Shown here: positions 1 to 13,062 of the stretch, piece by piece
Position numbering within the stretch: the stretch's first letter is position 1
How the letters are laid out: every line of letters starts with the position of its first letter
NCBI GenBank assembly: GCA_949710005.1
Contig: OX453275.1
Span: 14,306,299 to 14,370,298, forward strand
Length of the DNA stretch: 64,000 nt
Reading direction: 5' to 3'
From: Ricordea florida
Lineage: Eukaryota; Cnidaria; Anthozoa; Corallimorpharia; Ricordeidae
The notes under the pieces: generated by a model
Told to the model about the DNA's origin: nothing
Database searches by the model: none
The model's input: only the letters and a program-made list of their open reading frames with translations
Position numbers and translations under genes: made by a program

Positions 1-748
1 TCTGTTTAAAACACTTATGATACCTGCGCTTTTTTGTTTGTGTGTTTTTGCGAAGTCGCTCTCGCTCTGATTGAAAGTATTGCAAAATTCCTTTACACCA
101 CCGCTGAGGTGGGCTGGCAACCTTTGCTCTGTACAAGGGAGTTTTTAAGCTGGAGCGCTGAACTCCTGCGAGTTTCCTGACTCGCCTTTTCTAAATGTCC
201 AGCCTTTCTGGGCAGCATTTGGAGGGACTGGTTATTTTTGGTGCCGCATATAATTTTTTGCTTGGGAAACAAAGAGTCGGGCAGGTTTCTTGTCGTCTCC
301 ACCGGTCTTTCGCTTGTGAAATACTCTTATGGACATGAATATTCAATTTTCCTTAAACAGCCATAGTCTTTATTTCAGTAAAAGGTGACTTGAAAACCTG
401 TAAGCTACATGTTTTGTTTGGAAAATCTTTGCGCAAAATTCACAGCTCGCTGCACAATCAGAAGCAAGCGGATTTTACCGTCTTCGAGAAAGGTCTGACA
501 CGAAAATTCAACTCAACTCGCGCGACCCACACGACCGCCTGGCTACGCAGGCTGTATGCAAATTTGCCTTTTGTGCCCTGATCACTTCATTCATTCAGTC
601 AGTCATTCATTCGAGGCTTAACGTGAAAGCGGCTGGACTTGAAAGCAGAATTTTCCCTCACAAATCGCGTTCGCGTTCGGCCAATAGCCTTCTCACGCGG
701 TGTTTGAGTAGACAGGCGAGCGTGCACTTTTTGATTCGCAAGAAGAAA
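1..748. other. upstream flank and probable 5' UTR of myc
   Basis: No convincing coding region is seen here. A short CATT/CAGT-type tract lies at about 586-613. The in-frame ATG at 623 would add 42 basic residues in front of the myc start chosen at 749; these do not resemble a Myc N-terminus, so the stretch is read as 5' UTR and promoter. No clear TATA box was found. Confidence 0.5.
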
Positions 749-2662
749 ATGTGTACTTTGAATCGTGGAAAATCCCTTCCTAATAACATGTACGTTCTTT
801 CCAACAACAGACTTTGTTACGATATGTTTTTCGATGAGCGACTTCGCGGCCCTCAGCCTATAGACTCCGCGCCTCAAGATTTGATAGTTGAAAGCCTCAC
901 GGAAGATTTGTACAATCCAACGATACCGAACGACGACCTGTGGAAGAAGTTCGCGTTACCAACACCGCCGTATTCACCCGAAAACTACTTGTCCAGTTGT
1001 AAGCGAAACTTGGTCATGCCACAGAGAAGAAATGGACTTCAAGTCGTACCGGAACCCGAGGATTTGTCTTCAGACTTGCCGTTGGTTCTATCTGACGCAG
1101 AAATGGAGCGTTTGACAAGTAGCACTATTGACGAAGAGTGTATTTGGCCGGCAGGCGACAGCGACTTTGACCGAGTCGAATCTCAAAGACTCCAAGGAAA
1201 TCGTGTTGTGATGTCCTCGTCTTGTGTCGGCGAGCCAAGTGCTGAAATGGCGACAGCGCAACAAGTGTTGAGGGGTCTGCCTCCTTTTGTAACCTCCATT
1301 GCCGATGAAGACCCTCCCCACAACCAACAACAAGTCGATCGATGGCATGCCCAGTTTTCAGGTGAATATCAAACTTATTTAACATAAATATCAAGACTTT
1401 TTGGTTCCGTTGTCAAGTCGGTACATTGTAGTGCGTTGCAATTTCGCTTTCGAATTTGCGCATGTATACCCACTAGGAAACAGTCCACAAAAGATTGAGA
1501 CTGTTTTAACTTGATTTAGCTTGGTCTCACAATTGAGAGTAATGAGATAATTTGGTTGGCTGTTATCACACCGAATTCTTGGATTTGCTTTAGACAAAGG
1601 TGTGCTTGCTATGAAAAACTGGAAAAGAAAGTACGTAGTTTGTTAAATATAGTCAACCCAAAAATGTATGTGGTTCTTACATGGTTGTGTTCTTAATCAA
1701 ATGTTTTAAAGTAAACTGTCTGTGGTTTCAAAGCCTAACTTTTTACAACTCATGCTTTTTGTTTATCAGTTGCAATGAGTTTTCCTTTCGCGCATTGACG
1801 GTTAATTGAAAACCGGACAAGAAAATGCTCAACCACAACTGAAAGTCGTATTTGTGTAAAAAGTCGTTTCAACTGAGGAATATTAATTTTTTTTTCCTTG
1901 AGCCGAATTTTTTATCTGTACTCAATCTACACAGTGACAAATCAGTTCCTGTGACAGAACCGGTGCTAATTAAATCTTACTTTTTTGAAGAAGAAACACA
2001 TCGAACAATAGTGTTGTATAGTTGAAAAGACTTCGTTTTATTCGTCATAATGCAAGTCAGCTACTTTTCTATTGACTGCTGAAAAACTATCAAAAATCTT
2101 GTTTGGAGTGTCTTTCATAGCAGGTCAGAGTTTTTTGAGGCGCACAAAGTTTTTGTTATGGCTTGACAAGTTTTAAAAATTACGATAAGACATGAATTCA
2201 TTCCACTGACATAACTTGTTTTCTACGGTAGAAAATCCTGGAATCGGAGTCAGTAGAAGGCGCAGTGAGGACTTCGCTCCGCAAAGATTTGACTGTGTGG
2301 TTTCGAAAAGGCCGCGAAAGTCAAGGCGATCAAGCAGAAATTCTCCTCAAAGACAAGATTCCATCGGCGAGGGCGATGACTCTGAAGACAACGAAATAAG
2401 CCGCGCCACTCATAATGTATTGGAGCGGCAGAGAAGAGAGGACCTTAAGTGTCGTTTTCAGCTTCTAAGAGACAGTATCCCTGAATTAGAAGACAACGAC
2501 AGAGCATCCAAAGTGTTAGTTTTGAAAAAAGCGCGGGATTACGTGCATCAACTGATACTTGAGGAGCAACGCTTATTAGCGGACAGGGAGTTAGAGCGTC
2601 AAAGGCGGCTTATTTTGCTGGAACGCTTGCAGTTCCTGCGACAAGGTTACACCGTCTTGTGA
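749..2662 (+). CDS. myc: Myc transcription factor (bHLH-leucine zipper), two exons
   Basis: Sequence-specific transcription factor expected to heterodimerise with Max and bind E-boxes in the nucleus. Coding exons are 749-1361 and 2232-2662; the intron (1362-2231, GTGAAT...GGTAG) joins in phase 1 and gives 347 residues. Visible motifs in order: a Myc-box-0-like patch (YDMFFDE, 24-30); Myc box I (WKKFALPTPPYSPEN, 65-79) with the Thr and Ser that correspond to human T58 and S62; a Myc-box-II-like patch (EECIW, 129-133); a basic nuclear-localisation-type stretch (about 230-240); then bHLH-zipper (about 264-343). The basic region keeps the E-box-reading His265, Glu269 and Arg273, and helix 2 carries the Myc signature ASKVLVLKKA. 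Length is shorter than vertebrate c-Myc (about 440), as expected for invertebrate forms. The start at 749 was chosen because Myc-like sequence begins there and A is at -3; a second Met lies 13 codons on. Confidence 0.9.
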
Positions 2663-5600
2663 AAATGCACTGTTAAGCAGCTTTTTATAATGAACGCCAA
2701 AGAACCATTTAATTATTAGTCAACGCAGAACTCGCCATTTATTCAGACGTGAAATTGAGATTTCACATCCAATATTGCCGTTTCAATTATCGTGCTTGAA
2801 GCATTCGAAAGCTAATGTCCAGATTAATTCGCAAGTTGCTGTCAACGTTAAACCCCAGAGATTCTCGATTGACCTACTCGTCTCTTGTGTCTGTGCAAGT
2901 TTCAGTATTTTTTAATCGTGTATTGGCGAGGCAAATTATTTGCCACCCAATATTGCAGTATACAAACATACTCAAAAAGTTTGATAACTTTGATTTCGTT
3001 CGCAACGTAATACTAAAGAGGCATTCTTTCCAAATTTTGGAGTTCGATGTGACGTTTTGCTTTTCTGATCTTATAAAGCCGCCCTTTTTTAGTTGTGATA
3101 CCACACGCACTCTGTGTCAGTTGCCTTGGAATTATAGCCATGTTTTTTATGAATCTTTGTTGAATCCTGGGTAGACTTTATTATAGTTAGCTTGTCGTGG
3201 TTAGATATGAAGGTTCCAGAATATTTCACTTTAAACCTTCATTCAGGACGAAAATGTTTAAATTCATGAATACAGTATTTTGGCATGTCGCCCAAGGCTT
3301 AAACAAAACGCTTCTATTTTAGTTAATCAGTCGACACACACAGAACTGATTCCAATCGCTCCAATGATTTTGTTTCCTTCTGGAAACTCAAAACGTCAAA
3401 CAAAGTTCTGTTTTGAGAATTTCTGTGAGAAATCTCAGTTCTTGTACAAAGAAATGAAAACTATTTGTGATGTAAACATCCTGTAATTGTCAAAGATATT
3501 TTTGTCTATCATAGTTTAATTTTCAAGCCTTGTACAAATGTGTACAGGTCTCCTGTGTTTAAGCGTACCGTAATGTTGACCATTTTTGTAAGGAAAATTT
3601 CCTGAGAAATAAACAGAAGACTCAGCCATAATTCCCTAACAAAAAAAAATGGAGTTATCACCACAGAAAGTCGCAGATGATCCATCACTGCTCTAGCGGT
3701 TAAAAAAGTCAAGTTAAGCTAAGTATATGGGCTGTGTACATTATACAACCAGTGGTTAACTGGTGATGAAAAAGTTCTGCTGAAATCATAGAACCCTCAT
3801 ATATCAATGTTACATAATGCAACTACTCGCACTTTCCGCGAGCCCGAGCTACCAAACCGGGAGTCCAAACAACACCGAGAAATAACAAAGAACAGTAAAT
3901 GGTTGTATACTGCTAACGCAATAGATTTCTCAGAAACGTACCGCCTATTCTTAAGCGCAAAGTGAAGTGTTACCAGAACCTATTAGTTTATTGCACTTTA
4001 GACAGAGCGCGCGTACTATCTACCAGCTAACAGGCACAGCTGTAAATTGTGGCATTTTCCCAGAATCCCAGGGTTAGTGTGTGGAAGCGTTTGTTTCCAG
4101 CCTTTGACGAGGTAAACGCCCGCTGAATAAGTCCTGCATTTTATCTATCAAATTGAATGCAAAGAAACATCAATCGATTAAGTTTGATCCGCGCGCCGCT
4201 TATAAACTTCTCAAACTCTTCATTGGACTAAATTCGCTTTTTGCATACATTTAAAAACACTCTCAAGTTTGAACTGAAAACTGTGTGCGAAGCAGTTGTT
4301 TTGATTTTAATAGGAAAACGAAAATATTCGGTATGATATCAACTGAAAGATATTCATCCCTTACAAACACGACTATTTGAGTCAGGTCAATGAAAGATCC
4401 AGTGGAGTACCCTTTTTTTCCTCGTAAGCCGCACCCTAGCTGTACTTAACGTTGCATTGTCGATGAATTTATCGACAGAAGCAGTCTGGGGTTTCTCCGC
4501 AATCTCAGATTTAAGTCATAATCAATTGATCCTCAGCTTCGGTTATTTTCCTTTTGTGACGCGTAGTCAAAACAAGCGAATTGCAAAACCCGCGTACCCT
4601 TCAACAAAACCGCACAATCGATTTGGAGCTGTGGATTCATAAATTACAAACTTAGAACTCTGCCTTTCCCCTTCCAAAGGTTTACATGCTCAACAAGGTT
4701 TTATTCTTTTTTCTCCAATATCGTTCCATTTCTTTAATTAGTTAACCGCTTGTTGCTATTAGTTTCGACTCAAACAATTCTCCAAGATCTTTTTCTTTAT
4801 TTTTTGTTATGCAGCGCCTGGCAGGCGGGCGAACTACGCCAATGGCCAGCGTTTGCTTCTGAACACAGCCAAACTGTTCCTGTTACATTTAATGATTTTG
4901 TTGTAATGGCCTGTATTTCAATCCTTCTAGCGTAAAACCAGTTTCAATCCTTACAGCGTAAAACCAATTCAACTTTCAATTTTTTAGTAGAAAATTGTCG
5001 TTAACACGTGCACATTTTTTATTAACTTTGTAATATGGTATTCTCTTCTTGACAAATCCCTTTCTTTGCACACGTGTTCAGGGCTTCATTGTGACTAGAA
5101 AATTATTCGGTGAGACTGTAGGGTGTTTACGATTGTAGTAAACTGATATTTCAACGGCATATTTGGGAAATTAATTTACCACAATATCGCTGCACACGCA
5201 GATTTTCCACGGGGAGCGAACGCGAACCATTAGTTGGCTTAACAAGCTCGCAATTAAAATGTCTTAAAAGGCATCATAGATGCTGCAATTCTAATCTTTA
5301 AAATGTTACTAGATAAAAGTCCAATTAATTGAGTACTTCATTTATGCAGCAGATGCGTGTTGAGCGCTGGTTTTTCGTGAGTTTAAGGTACTGATTTACT
5401 GGAAGTGATGTCACGAGTTGTGAACTGTGCAGAGCGTCAGTCAGGATGAAGTATTCAGATCTGAGCTAAAGAACTTCAGGCTGCTGAAATGTGTGTCTAG
5501 TGGTAACTACTGGATCTTAGGTGGCACGCAAGCTACATGTCGCCTTTGTTAAACAAATCCCACGCTACATCCATTGTACTTCAGCTTTTGTCGATCGCTG

Positions 5601-8538
5601 TAATTACCTGTCAGAGAGAAATGCTTTTAGTGACCGACATTTCTGTTGCCCTGCCAAGCAATCAAGCAACCGTAGACAAAATGACTGCATCCCCGCGCGT
5701 TAGCTTTACCAGTTTTTTTTTTTTTAATTCGATTGAAGTGGCTGTAAAAATGCCAACATTCATCTATCTTTCTGCAAACCTCACTATTCTGAAAATCTCG
5801 TTTTTACCTTTCGATTTGTTATAACACTATAGGGTTAAGTCATACAGCTAGGCGCGGAAAGCAAGAAAAACACTTATCTTCTACTTCAAACAATACGATA
5901 ATTTCAAAACGTTACCGCGGTGATAGCAAGGCAAATTATCTCTTCTGTTTCACCAACTCTGCGGTTCTTCTAATACCGATATCCTTTTCAAACATTAAAT
6001 GGCGTTTTGACAAAAAAAGAGTTGGACGCGAAAGACACAGTTACTACAAGAAGCCTTTTTCATTCACTATGATAAGGGGCGTGCCACTTTTAAAACATAA
6101 GGCATTTTCTCCACAACGGATTTTGGCGCCGTTGTGGTCTGAGGCCGCTCATTTTACCACTTATGATGACCCAAGCATTAGGAGTGCAGTAATTTATCAA
6201 TGACAGGATAGGGCAAAAAGTAATTCCGTATAACTGTGAGAAACACTTGATTTTAAATAGCCAGCTACGCCATTGTAAAAAACGGCATCTTCTCGACTGC
6301 GAGAAAAATCATTTTTGGTTTAGAGCTCCATTTTGAGATCTAAAATAAATTAAGTTTGTTGTAGCTCCGATACATAATAGTTGAACTTAAACGAACAACC
6401 ATAAAATCCTTATGCTGTATCAAACTTCTTTTCTGAGACAACCCAGCGCTACAATTCCTAGTTGATGTTTTGTGGGGTCTTTTTGAATACTTGATAAGTA
6501 CCGGCTTTTTGTCTGTCACGCCCTTATGCTAAATATGTTTCCAAGTTTTTACCGTGTCGCTTTAGAGTATGCAAGCTTACTTTAAGAAATCTAAAGTTAA
6601 AAAATATCGCAGATCTGAATTTTGCAGCTGTAAATTGTGTATTTAAGAAAAGCTTCACTGCCTAAAATGGGAGGAAATGTCGTTTTTACAGTCATGCACA
6701 ATGTGCGTTTGTTTAAAATAGAAACGGAAAAAGGTCAACTGATTCAAAAGCATACCGACAACCCTGAATTAATAGGCAGAGGAGTGGCAATATCGGCGTT
6801 GACCGATACATTGACGAATAATTGACATACAAAAACACAGGTGTTCCCGAGATTTTAAAAAGCGAGATAAATGATAGCATGGTAATATAGGACAAATATC
6901 GATCCTGTATCAATATGTGTTTGGATCCAAAGCTTATGTTTTCTCGAGAGCACAAATCTGGGATTAGCGAAAGACAAACACGACTATTGATTTTGTTCCA
7001 ACTATGACTATAACCACCTCGTGTGGGAAAAGACAAGAGGTGCAGTTGGGACTGCGTAGCCGTGGGAATCAGTGACGTCTAAAAAACGTATTAAATCGGA
7101 CGACATAAACCCTTCCTAACTACTCAAAGTTCATCAGGTTAACGCCCTTATGAATTGGCATTTGTCATACTTTTTCTCGGCTTATGGCAGCGGTCTTTTG
7201 CTTTCGTTGCATGACGCAAGCGGTATTGTGTTAGAAACAATACAATTTCAGCTGTAATGGCACAACGCCCGCTTACTTATTGTAAACGAATTCATGCTGC
7301 AGGCGAGCTCACGCAAGAACGCTCACTGTTTGGGAATATTGTGTGATTACGACTCCGTGGATTTGCACGTCTTAGGATCGCATGATTGCAACAGCACGCT
7401 AAACTAAGCTCACGATCAACTTGATTCAATCATTCTAAGCTTTATTTCGGCCTTTGAGTTTGAAATGTTAGTTCAACTTTGTTTAACCCTCTACCCAAGT
7501 TTTTTTTTCGGAAAGCTATAAAATTAGAAGAAAAAAAATCCAAAAATTGCTTTTAGGAACTTTATTTGAAACGTAGTACTGTTAGTCTTATTTGAAGGTA
7601 AAAAAGCAGCGTCTTTGTGCAGCTCTGTCCGCTATCTATCTAGAGAATGGCCTCACTGCATCCTTTTATCAACCGGTAAAAAATAGTGAGAACCGAACCT
7701 TACATTTCAGCAAACCTTCTGTCACACAGTAAAGCCTTCCATCAAAGATTGATTTCAATATTCAGTTTTATCAGTGATTAATCATGACATTCTCACTGAA
7801 ATCACGCCACTGCCTTGTTACTTTGGCGCGCTTTCTCGGGGAAAGAACAGGGAGTGGCTTATTGAAAAAGTCTGTTTGGTGCCATTTAATTGTTTGACTC
7901 CCCCGTGTTTTGTGTTGCAGTAGGATAAAGGTCACTGTTTAGTCACTATTTTTAGGCATGCATACACTTCTATCTTGTCTCACCATGCAGCGACACAACA
8001 TTACCATAAACCAGCTGACTCCTAAGCATGACAGTAACCCACGCTTAGTGCCGAGGAAAGCAGACGATGATGGAACCGAAATAACCAATAACTGCTTTTT
8101 CTGATTGATTTTAGGGCACCATCAGTAATTTCCGTCTTTGGCCGAACATTGTTAATAATTTGTTGATTGATTGATGAGCTGTTGATGGATTGAATGAAGG
8201 GAATTGAGTATCTGCATACTCACCCAAAGCTCACAACCTTACAAGAGAGGAACATTAAGCCAAAGGAAGCTTATGACAGACTCTTATGGCAAAGGATCCT
8301 GCTAGAATTTAACTCGGTTGAACCCAACTAGATAAACCAAAGTGCAGATCTGAGGAAGCTATCACGTTCACCGTGAACTTGATAGCTTTAAGTTATGTCT
8401 CCATTTCATAATCTAACGTGGCCTCTTTCATGTGCACAATCAGATCATTGCCCAAAAATCTTGCTCGCGCGGCGAAAGATTTTGTCAGCTAGTCCTCGAA
8501 GTACTACAAGGAAACAAGAACGGACGTCTGTGTGCCTA
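2663..8538. other. gene-free stretch downstream of myc
   Basis: The first kilobase is probably myc 3' UTR. Beyond about 3.6 kb I see no open reading frame with recognisable motifs or plausible splice context. A short imperfect duplication (AGCGTAAAACCA units) lies at about 4929-4965. Two CACGTG E-boxes lie at about 5005 and 5071. Confidence 0.5.
3608..3613 (+). promoter_or_regulatory. candidate polyadenylation signal of myc
   Basis: This is the first canonical AATAAA I found downstream of the myc stop codon. It implies a 3' UTR of about 950 bases. Nothing else identifies the transcript end, so this is a suggestion only. Confidence 0.3.
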
Positions 8539-8707
8539 GAGGGTCTCCCAGGGGGGGTCCTTGTTCCCTTCCAAAATTGCCCTATGTTCCCATGTTCCCA
8601 CACATTTATATCAGAATGTTTTCGTACTGTAATTTTTCGAATTCTGTTCCCTGTTCCCAAAAATTGGCCAACGTTCCCTTGTTCCCCAAAACCCCTGGGA
8701 GACCCTC
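8539..8707. mobile_element. MITE with 16-bp terminal inverted repeats and 6-bp target duplication
   Basis: The ends are GAGGGTCTCCCAGGGG and its exact reverse complement, 169 bp apart. The hexamer TGCCTA lies directly outside both ends (8533-8538 and 8708-8713), as a target-site duplication would. The interior is built from GTTCCC-rich degenerate units and codes for nothing. The superfamily is not assigned. Confidence 0.8.
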
Positions 8708-8713
8708 TGCCTA

Positions 8714-9149
8714 AGGTGGGAATTTTCTCGGGAAACTGCAATATGTAATGCCAAAAGAAATTCGCAGCTATTATGCAGCCCGTGAAACACAAGCGAACGC
8801 TTCCGTTGTGAGTTGTTGGGTTCCAAAATTGATGCCCTGATTCATTGAAGGGAGACCAACGTAAAAAAAATAGCCATCTATTCCGGGCACCTATCGACGA
8901 TCTATTTGCTATTATTGTTTTCTTGAGTGAAAATTTCCGGTTTCCCTACTCTGTCTAGACTAAGATCATCAACCAATTGATAAGTTTCCTGGAAAATGAT
9001 ATCATATTCCAGCCGCCCTATTCTACCTGGCAGCATATCATATTATACCCTCACCATTGTCGTCAGCTCGGCGGCGGCAACCAAACAAGGGCAGAGACCA
9101 AAACCTTCCATTCCGAGGACCGATCAATCAATCAATCAATCAATATTTT
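8714..9149. other. gene-free spacer
   Basis: No gene or clear repeat is recognised. A (CAAT)n run at about 9122-9143 leads into the next repeat. Confidence 0.4.
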
Positions 9150-9293
9150 ATTTATTCCTCGCGAAGCGAGGCCGAAGGCCGAGCGTAGCGAGGTTACTAA
9201 TCGTGTCGCTTCCGGTCAGACCACGTGGCTCGCAAGCCCGAGTCAATCGAGCCGAGAGTTTTTATATATGTATATATATATATATATATATAT
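9150..9293. repeat. interspersed repeat, copy 1 (GCGAAGCGAGGCCGAAGGCC family)
   Basis: A 140-bp unit holding nested small palindromes such as CGCGAAGCGAGGCCGAAGGCC and ending in a (TA)n run. It recurs nearly unchanged at 9651-9793, about 500 bp downstream in the same orientation. The open frame across it is a by-product of the repeat. Confidence 0.7.
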
Positions 9294-9429
9294 AGGCAAT
9301 TGTGGAAAACGAGGACGGACAACTTCGAGCGAAAAAAAAAAATATATATATATATACAGTAAAAAATCTAAAAAAAGTTTAAAAATTTAATAAAAATAGA
9401 CGTTTCGGTCAATGACCTTCATCAGTTGC
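9294..9429 (-). mobile_element. Penelope-like element terminal fragment with hammerhead-like motif
   Basis: Nearly identical to 24977-25115 next to the GIY-YIG reading frame, which ties it to a Penelope-like element. The minus strand at 9399-9425 reads CTGATGA, a GGTC/GACC stem, then GAAAC and GTC, the layout of a hammerhead ribozyme core. Hammerhead motifs in Penelope-like element termini are established for the family; activity of this copy is not known. Confidence 0.65.
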
Positions 9430-9650
9430 AGTGCAACTGATGAAGGTTATATCATTGAATTATTGGTTGAATATGAATATGGTTGAATGAATATGAATTG
9501 GTGAATGAATGAATGAATGAATATGAATTGGTAGAATATGAATCATTGGTTATATCATTGAATATATATTTATTCCTGAATGCCTGAATGAATGCCTGAA
9601 TGAATATGAATTGGTTGAATATGAATCATTGGTTATATCATTGAATATAT
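9430..9650. repeat. degenerate short tandem repeat (TGAATATGAAT-type)
   Basis: Imperfect repeats of TGAATGAATATGAATTGGT-like units, with the phrase ATCATTGGTTATATCATTGAATAT occurring more than once. It fills the space between the two copies of the repeat at 9150 and 9651. Confidence 0.6.
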
Positions 9651-9793
9651 ATTTATTCCTCGCGAAGCGAGGCCGAAGGCCGAGCGTAGCGAGGTTACTA
9701 ATCGTGTCGGTTCCGGTCAGACCACGTGGCTCGCAAGCCCGAGTAAATCGAGCCGAGAGTTTTTATATATGTATATATATATATTTATATATA
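9651..9793. repeat. interspersed repeat, copy 2 (GCGAAGCGAGGCCGAAGGCC family)
   Basis: Same unit and orientation as 9150-9293, with few substitutions, again ending in a long (TA)n run. Confidence 0.7.
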
Positions 9794-10684
9794 TGTTTAT
9801 ATATATATCTATATTTTAAAGGTGTCCGTTCGCAGGCCAGGTTACCAGGCAATAGTAACGCACTTGACAACGCTAAATTTCCGCCATTATTCGGTGATGC
9901 CTTTTTGAAAGTAATGTAAATTTTGTGGAAACCGATTTCACTCGTCCTGGAAGTACATCCCAGCAAGGTGATCTCCAAGATATTCAAGAAATATTAGCAC
10001 GAGATCGTCGCCGAGTAAGTTCGAATACCGTGAAAATCAACACGAGGAAAGCACGACTCAAAGCAGGGATAGAGAAACGACAGCAGGGAGAATAACAACA
10101 GAAATCGCAGCCAAGACAACAACTGCTCGCTCCAGAAAAAGGCAAACGAAACAGCAGGGAAAAGGACCAGGAATTCAATCAAGTTAGTTTTGAATTTGAA
10201 TGTGTTATTGATAGAAATACAGGACATGAGTGAACGATTACATAACGAAATATATTGGTGTACTACATTTAGCAAAACGACTTAGAAGGGACACCGAGTA
10301 AGAACGACTTCAACGATTGGAGATGTCTCTGGAAAATAATTCTATTAGTCTAAAACCGGAATCGGAAGACGACCAACAGATTACAAGAGAATGTAAATAG
10401 GTATTTTTCATAATAAAACGATAGCGTTTCCAGTTTGAAGTAATTTCCAACACAGAGAGTTGCAGTTGTTATAGCAATCATTTATAACGATGTGATCTGA
10501 TATCATTGCAACAGTGAAAATATTGTAAATTTTCTTGATCTAGCAGTTATGTTAAACATTTTCAACAGAATGTATACCCTGTGTCACTATAAAGTACTGG
10601 TTCTGCAATATTATCAGTGATCAATGTGATCATTTTAAAATAAAGCAAATGTGATTACTGAATTCTGAGTAGTATTTCTCTTTG

Positions 10685-10724
<40 letters not shown>

Positions 10725-13020
10725 TCTCTGATTGAAAGGTTTCAATAATATTGTGTAGAGACAAGTTTCATAGCCTTTTCACAATGGGTCAGTTTTACCT
10801 TAGAGTGCAATGACCCCCCCCCCCCCCCTGATAATATTGCTATCTAGAACCCCTGCCCTTTTTTCACAAATGAAATGTTAATTCAAGCCTTAATTTGCAA
10901 AGTTAGACATAACATATTAACTTTGTTACTTTCTGCCGTTTACTTTATTTTTATGTCAAATATCAATATTTCATAACAACCACAACATGCAATTAACCTT
11001 TTACATTGGAAAAACTTTATAAAGAAGAAAATAAATTTTGTAATGCCAAAATGTTTATGATCTTTCTCATATATTCATTGCAAGTGTGCTGTATGTAGTA
11101 ACAAGTGTTTCAAGTTTCCTAAATGCCCTATGCTTTCAATAATGATTTTCCACACAAACTTTCTAGACAAATGACTGCACTAGATTCTAAGCCTTTAAGA
11201 AGAAATGGTATTGTTTGGAGCTATTTTGATTACTACCACCTCTGATAGAAAGCCTATTAAGAAGATTTTTGTATTGCTTTTAGTAGTAGAGTAACAATAA
11301 CTTTACCAAGATTAAGACATGAATCCCACCCCATAAAAATATATTATGTTTAACATAAAAAATATAACAATAATAATATCAATACCAGTAATAATAATAG
11401 TAATGATAATAATAATGATAATAATATAATGATAGTTCTTCTCGTTACTATATGTCATTGGTTACAGTTCAATACCTCTGGCTGCCATGACTTTTTCGAT
11501 GAAATACCGTCCTTATATTAAATCTTTCTTCTGCAGTTTTTATAATAGAAATTTTCATACATTTAAAATAATGTACTATTCTATGGTTGGGTATGGATAT
11601 TTTGCCTGTTTCTGTAACAGCACAATTAAACTTTCATGTGGTATATACTTTTGACTGATTGATGTTGATTTCACATTATTTTTTTACAGGAGTACGTAGT
11701 GCAGCAATCTTTTTCAACATATTAAGATTTCAATAACTCTTTCTTACATGTATTGATTTTATGATATGACCTAAAAATAGCACAACCACATACTATACAG
11801 TTGGCACTCACTATTACCAAACCTTTATTCAAAGTTTTTGTAGAATCCAATTGTTTTACCCCCAATTTTTTTTGGATGTAATGACATTGTATCTCACACT
11901 TCTGTTGATATGGCATCTCTTTTGAGGGAAGAGGAATTTTTCTATCTTCCACTGGGGGTACCATTGCAACTGAAGAGAGTACACAAATTGAAACATGCAC
12001 TATTCATAATGCTCTCAATAGTGGTTACCTACGAATGAAATAATGACTGCAGTAGACAATAAAATATCTAATCAGAAGATTCTTCTTACAAAGATATAAT
12101 CAGAAAACATAAACAAAAAATAATTGGAGCATTCAACTCATCCTTGGTGTAAGAAAATATTGTGTTTAAAAGGGGTGTACAACAAAGAAGACAAAGCAGC
12201 AGAGACTAAGAAAATAAAACTAAAAAAAACCACGTTTTTACACCATAGTAAACACAAGCATTCATATCAACCCTTCAAGATTTCACCTGCAAAAGATTTA
12301 CAATCATTTTCAATTTGTGTTAAGTGAATATTATTGTGGTGCTTCATCGACTCTGTATTCCCTGTCAAGATAATAAATAATTTTACTTCTATTCCCTCTG
12401 GTGCAATCTCAATGGCAGTGAAAGAGCTAAGTGAAGGTCAATTTTTAAGCACTGTGTTGACCAGTATACTGATCATGTAATTTGCACCAATAAAATAAAA
12501 TATAAAAGCATTGTGACTTCTTCGAAAACTAGCTTCGCGAGGTTTTTGCGGGAGTCGTATTTCTAGTACAGTTTATAATCGCAACAACCACTGCTACTGG
12601 ATTATATGTGACGTTTCAAATTATTTAATTCACATTCAAAAACGCGTCATAGACAATTACAATTCTTCCTCATCTTATCGTTGAAGACTTGTACACGACA
12701 AAGACGGCGGTTTCTACAGAGCAATCAAATATAGAAATGCTAAACACGGTGAAACTACAAAGGTCATTAAAGGACTATGAAATAGAAACTTACTTGGATA
12801 GTGCATTGTCCAGGCCTGACTTACCAACTTGGCAATTTCCCACTAACAACCACTATTATGTGTCCAATGCACATGGCATGCCCAAATATGGAAAACAATA
12901 AGCATGCAAAAAAGTGAAAAAAGGAGGGAGGGGTGACTCGCATTTACACAGTTAACGCCTAAGAGCTGTACAGGCTCGTTCATAATACGTACCGATTCAC
13001 TAAGTGTAGTTTAATAGACG
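9794..13020. other. gene-free, low-complexity stretch
   Basis: Holds an (AT)n array at 10686-10716, a run of 15 C at 10814-10828 and ATA/ATG-rich trinucleotide DNA at about 11370-11430. Reading frames in it (for example 12689-12901, minus strand 11722-12000) show no recognisable domain. The right edge may hold more of the degraded LINE. Confidence 0.45.
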
Positions 13021-13062
13021 AGCAGGAGTGCCTTATCGGATATAAAATATCGTAATCTAGAT

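Noticed and set aside
93-302. 69-codon minus-strand frame upstream of myc
   Set aside because: No motif, no splice or promoter support, and it overlaps the probable myc promoter/5' UTR.
2815-3174. 119-codon plus-strand frame after myc
   Set aside because: Lies in the probable myc 3' UTR, composition is arbitrary, and no family is recognised.
5005-5076. Two CACGTG E-boxes as a Myc autoregulatory element
   Set aside because: Two hexamers 66 bp apart, 2.3 kb downstream of the gene, are too weak as evidence without conservation or binding data.
8977-9390. Plus-strand frame of 137 codons and its overlapping twin at 8996
   Set aside because: They read through the GCGAAGCGAGG repeat and (TA)n runs; the same peptide recurs at 9611 because the repeat does.
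10814-10828. Run of 15 C as a functional element
   Set aside because: A simple homopolymer in AT-rich DNA with no partner sequence; length may be unreliable.
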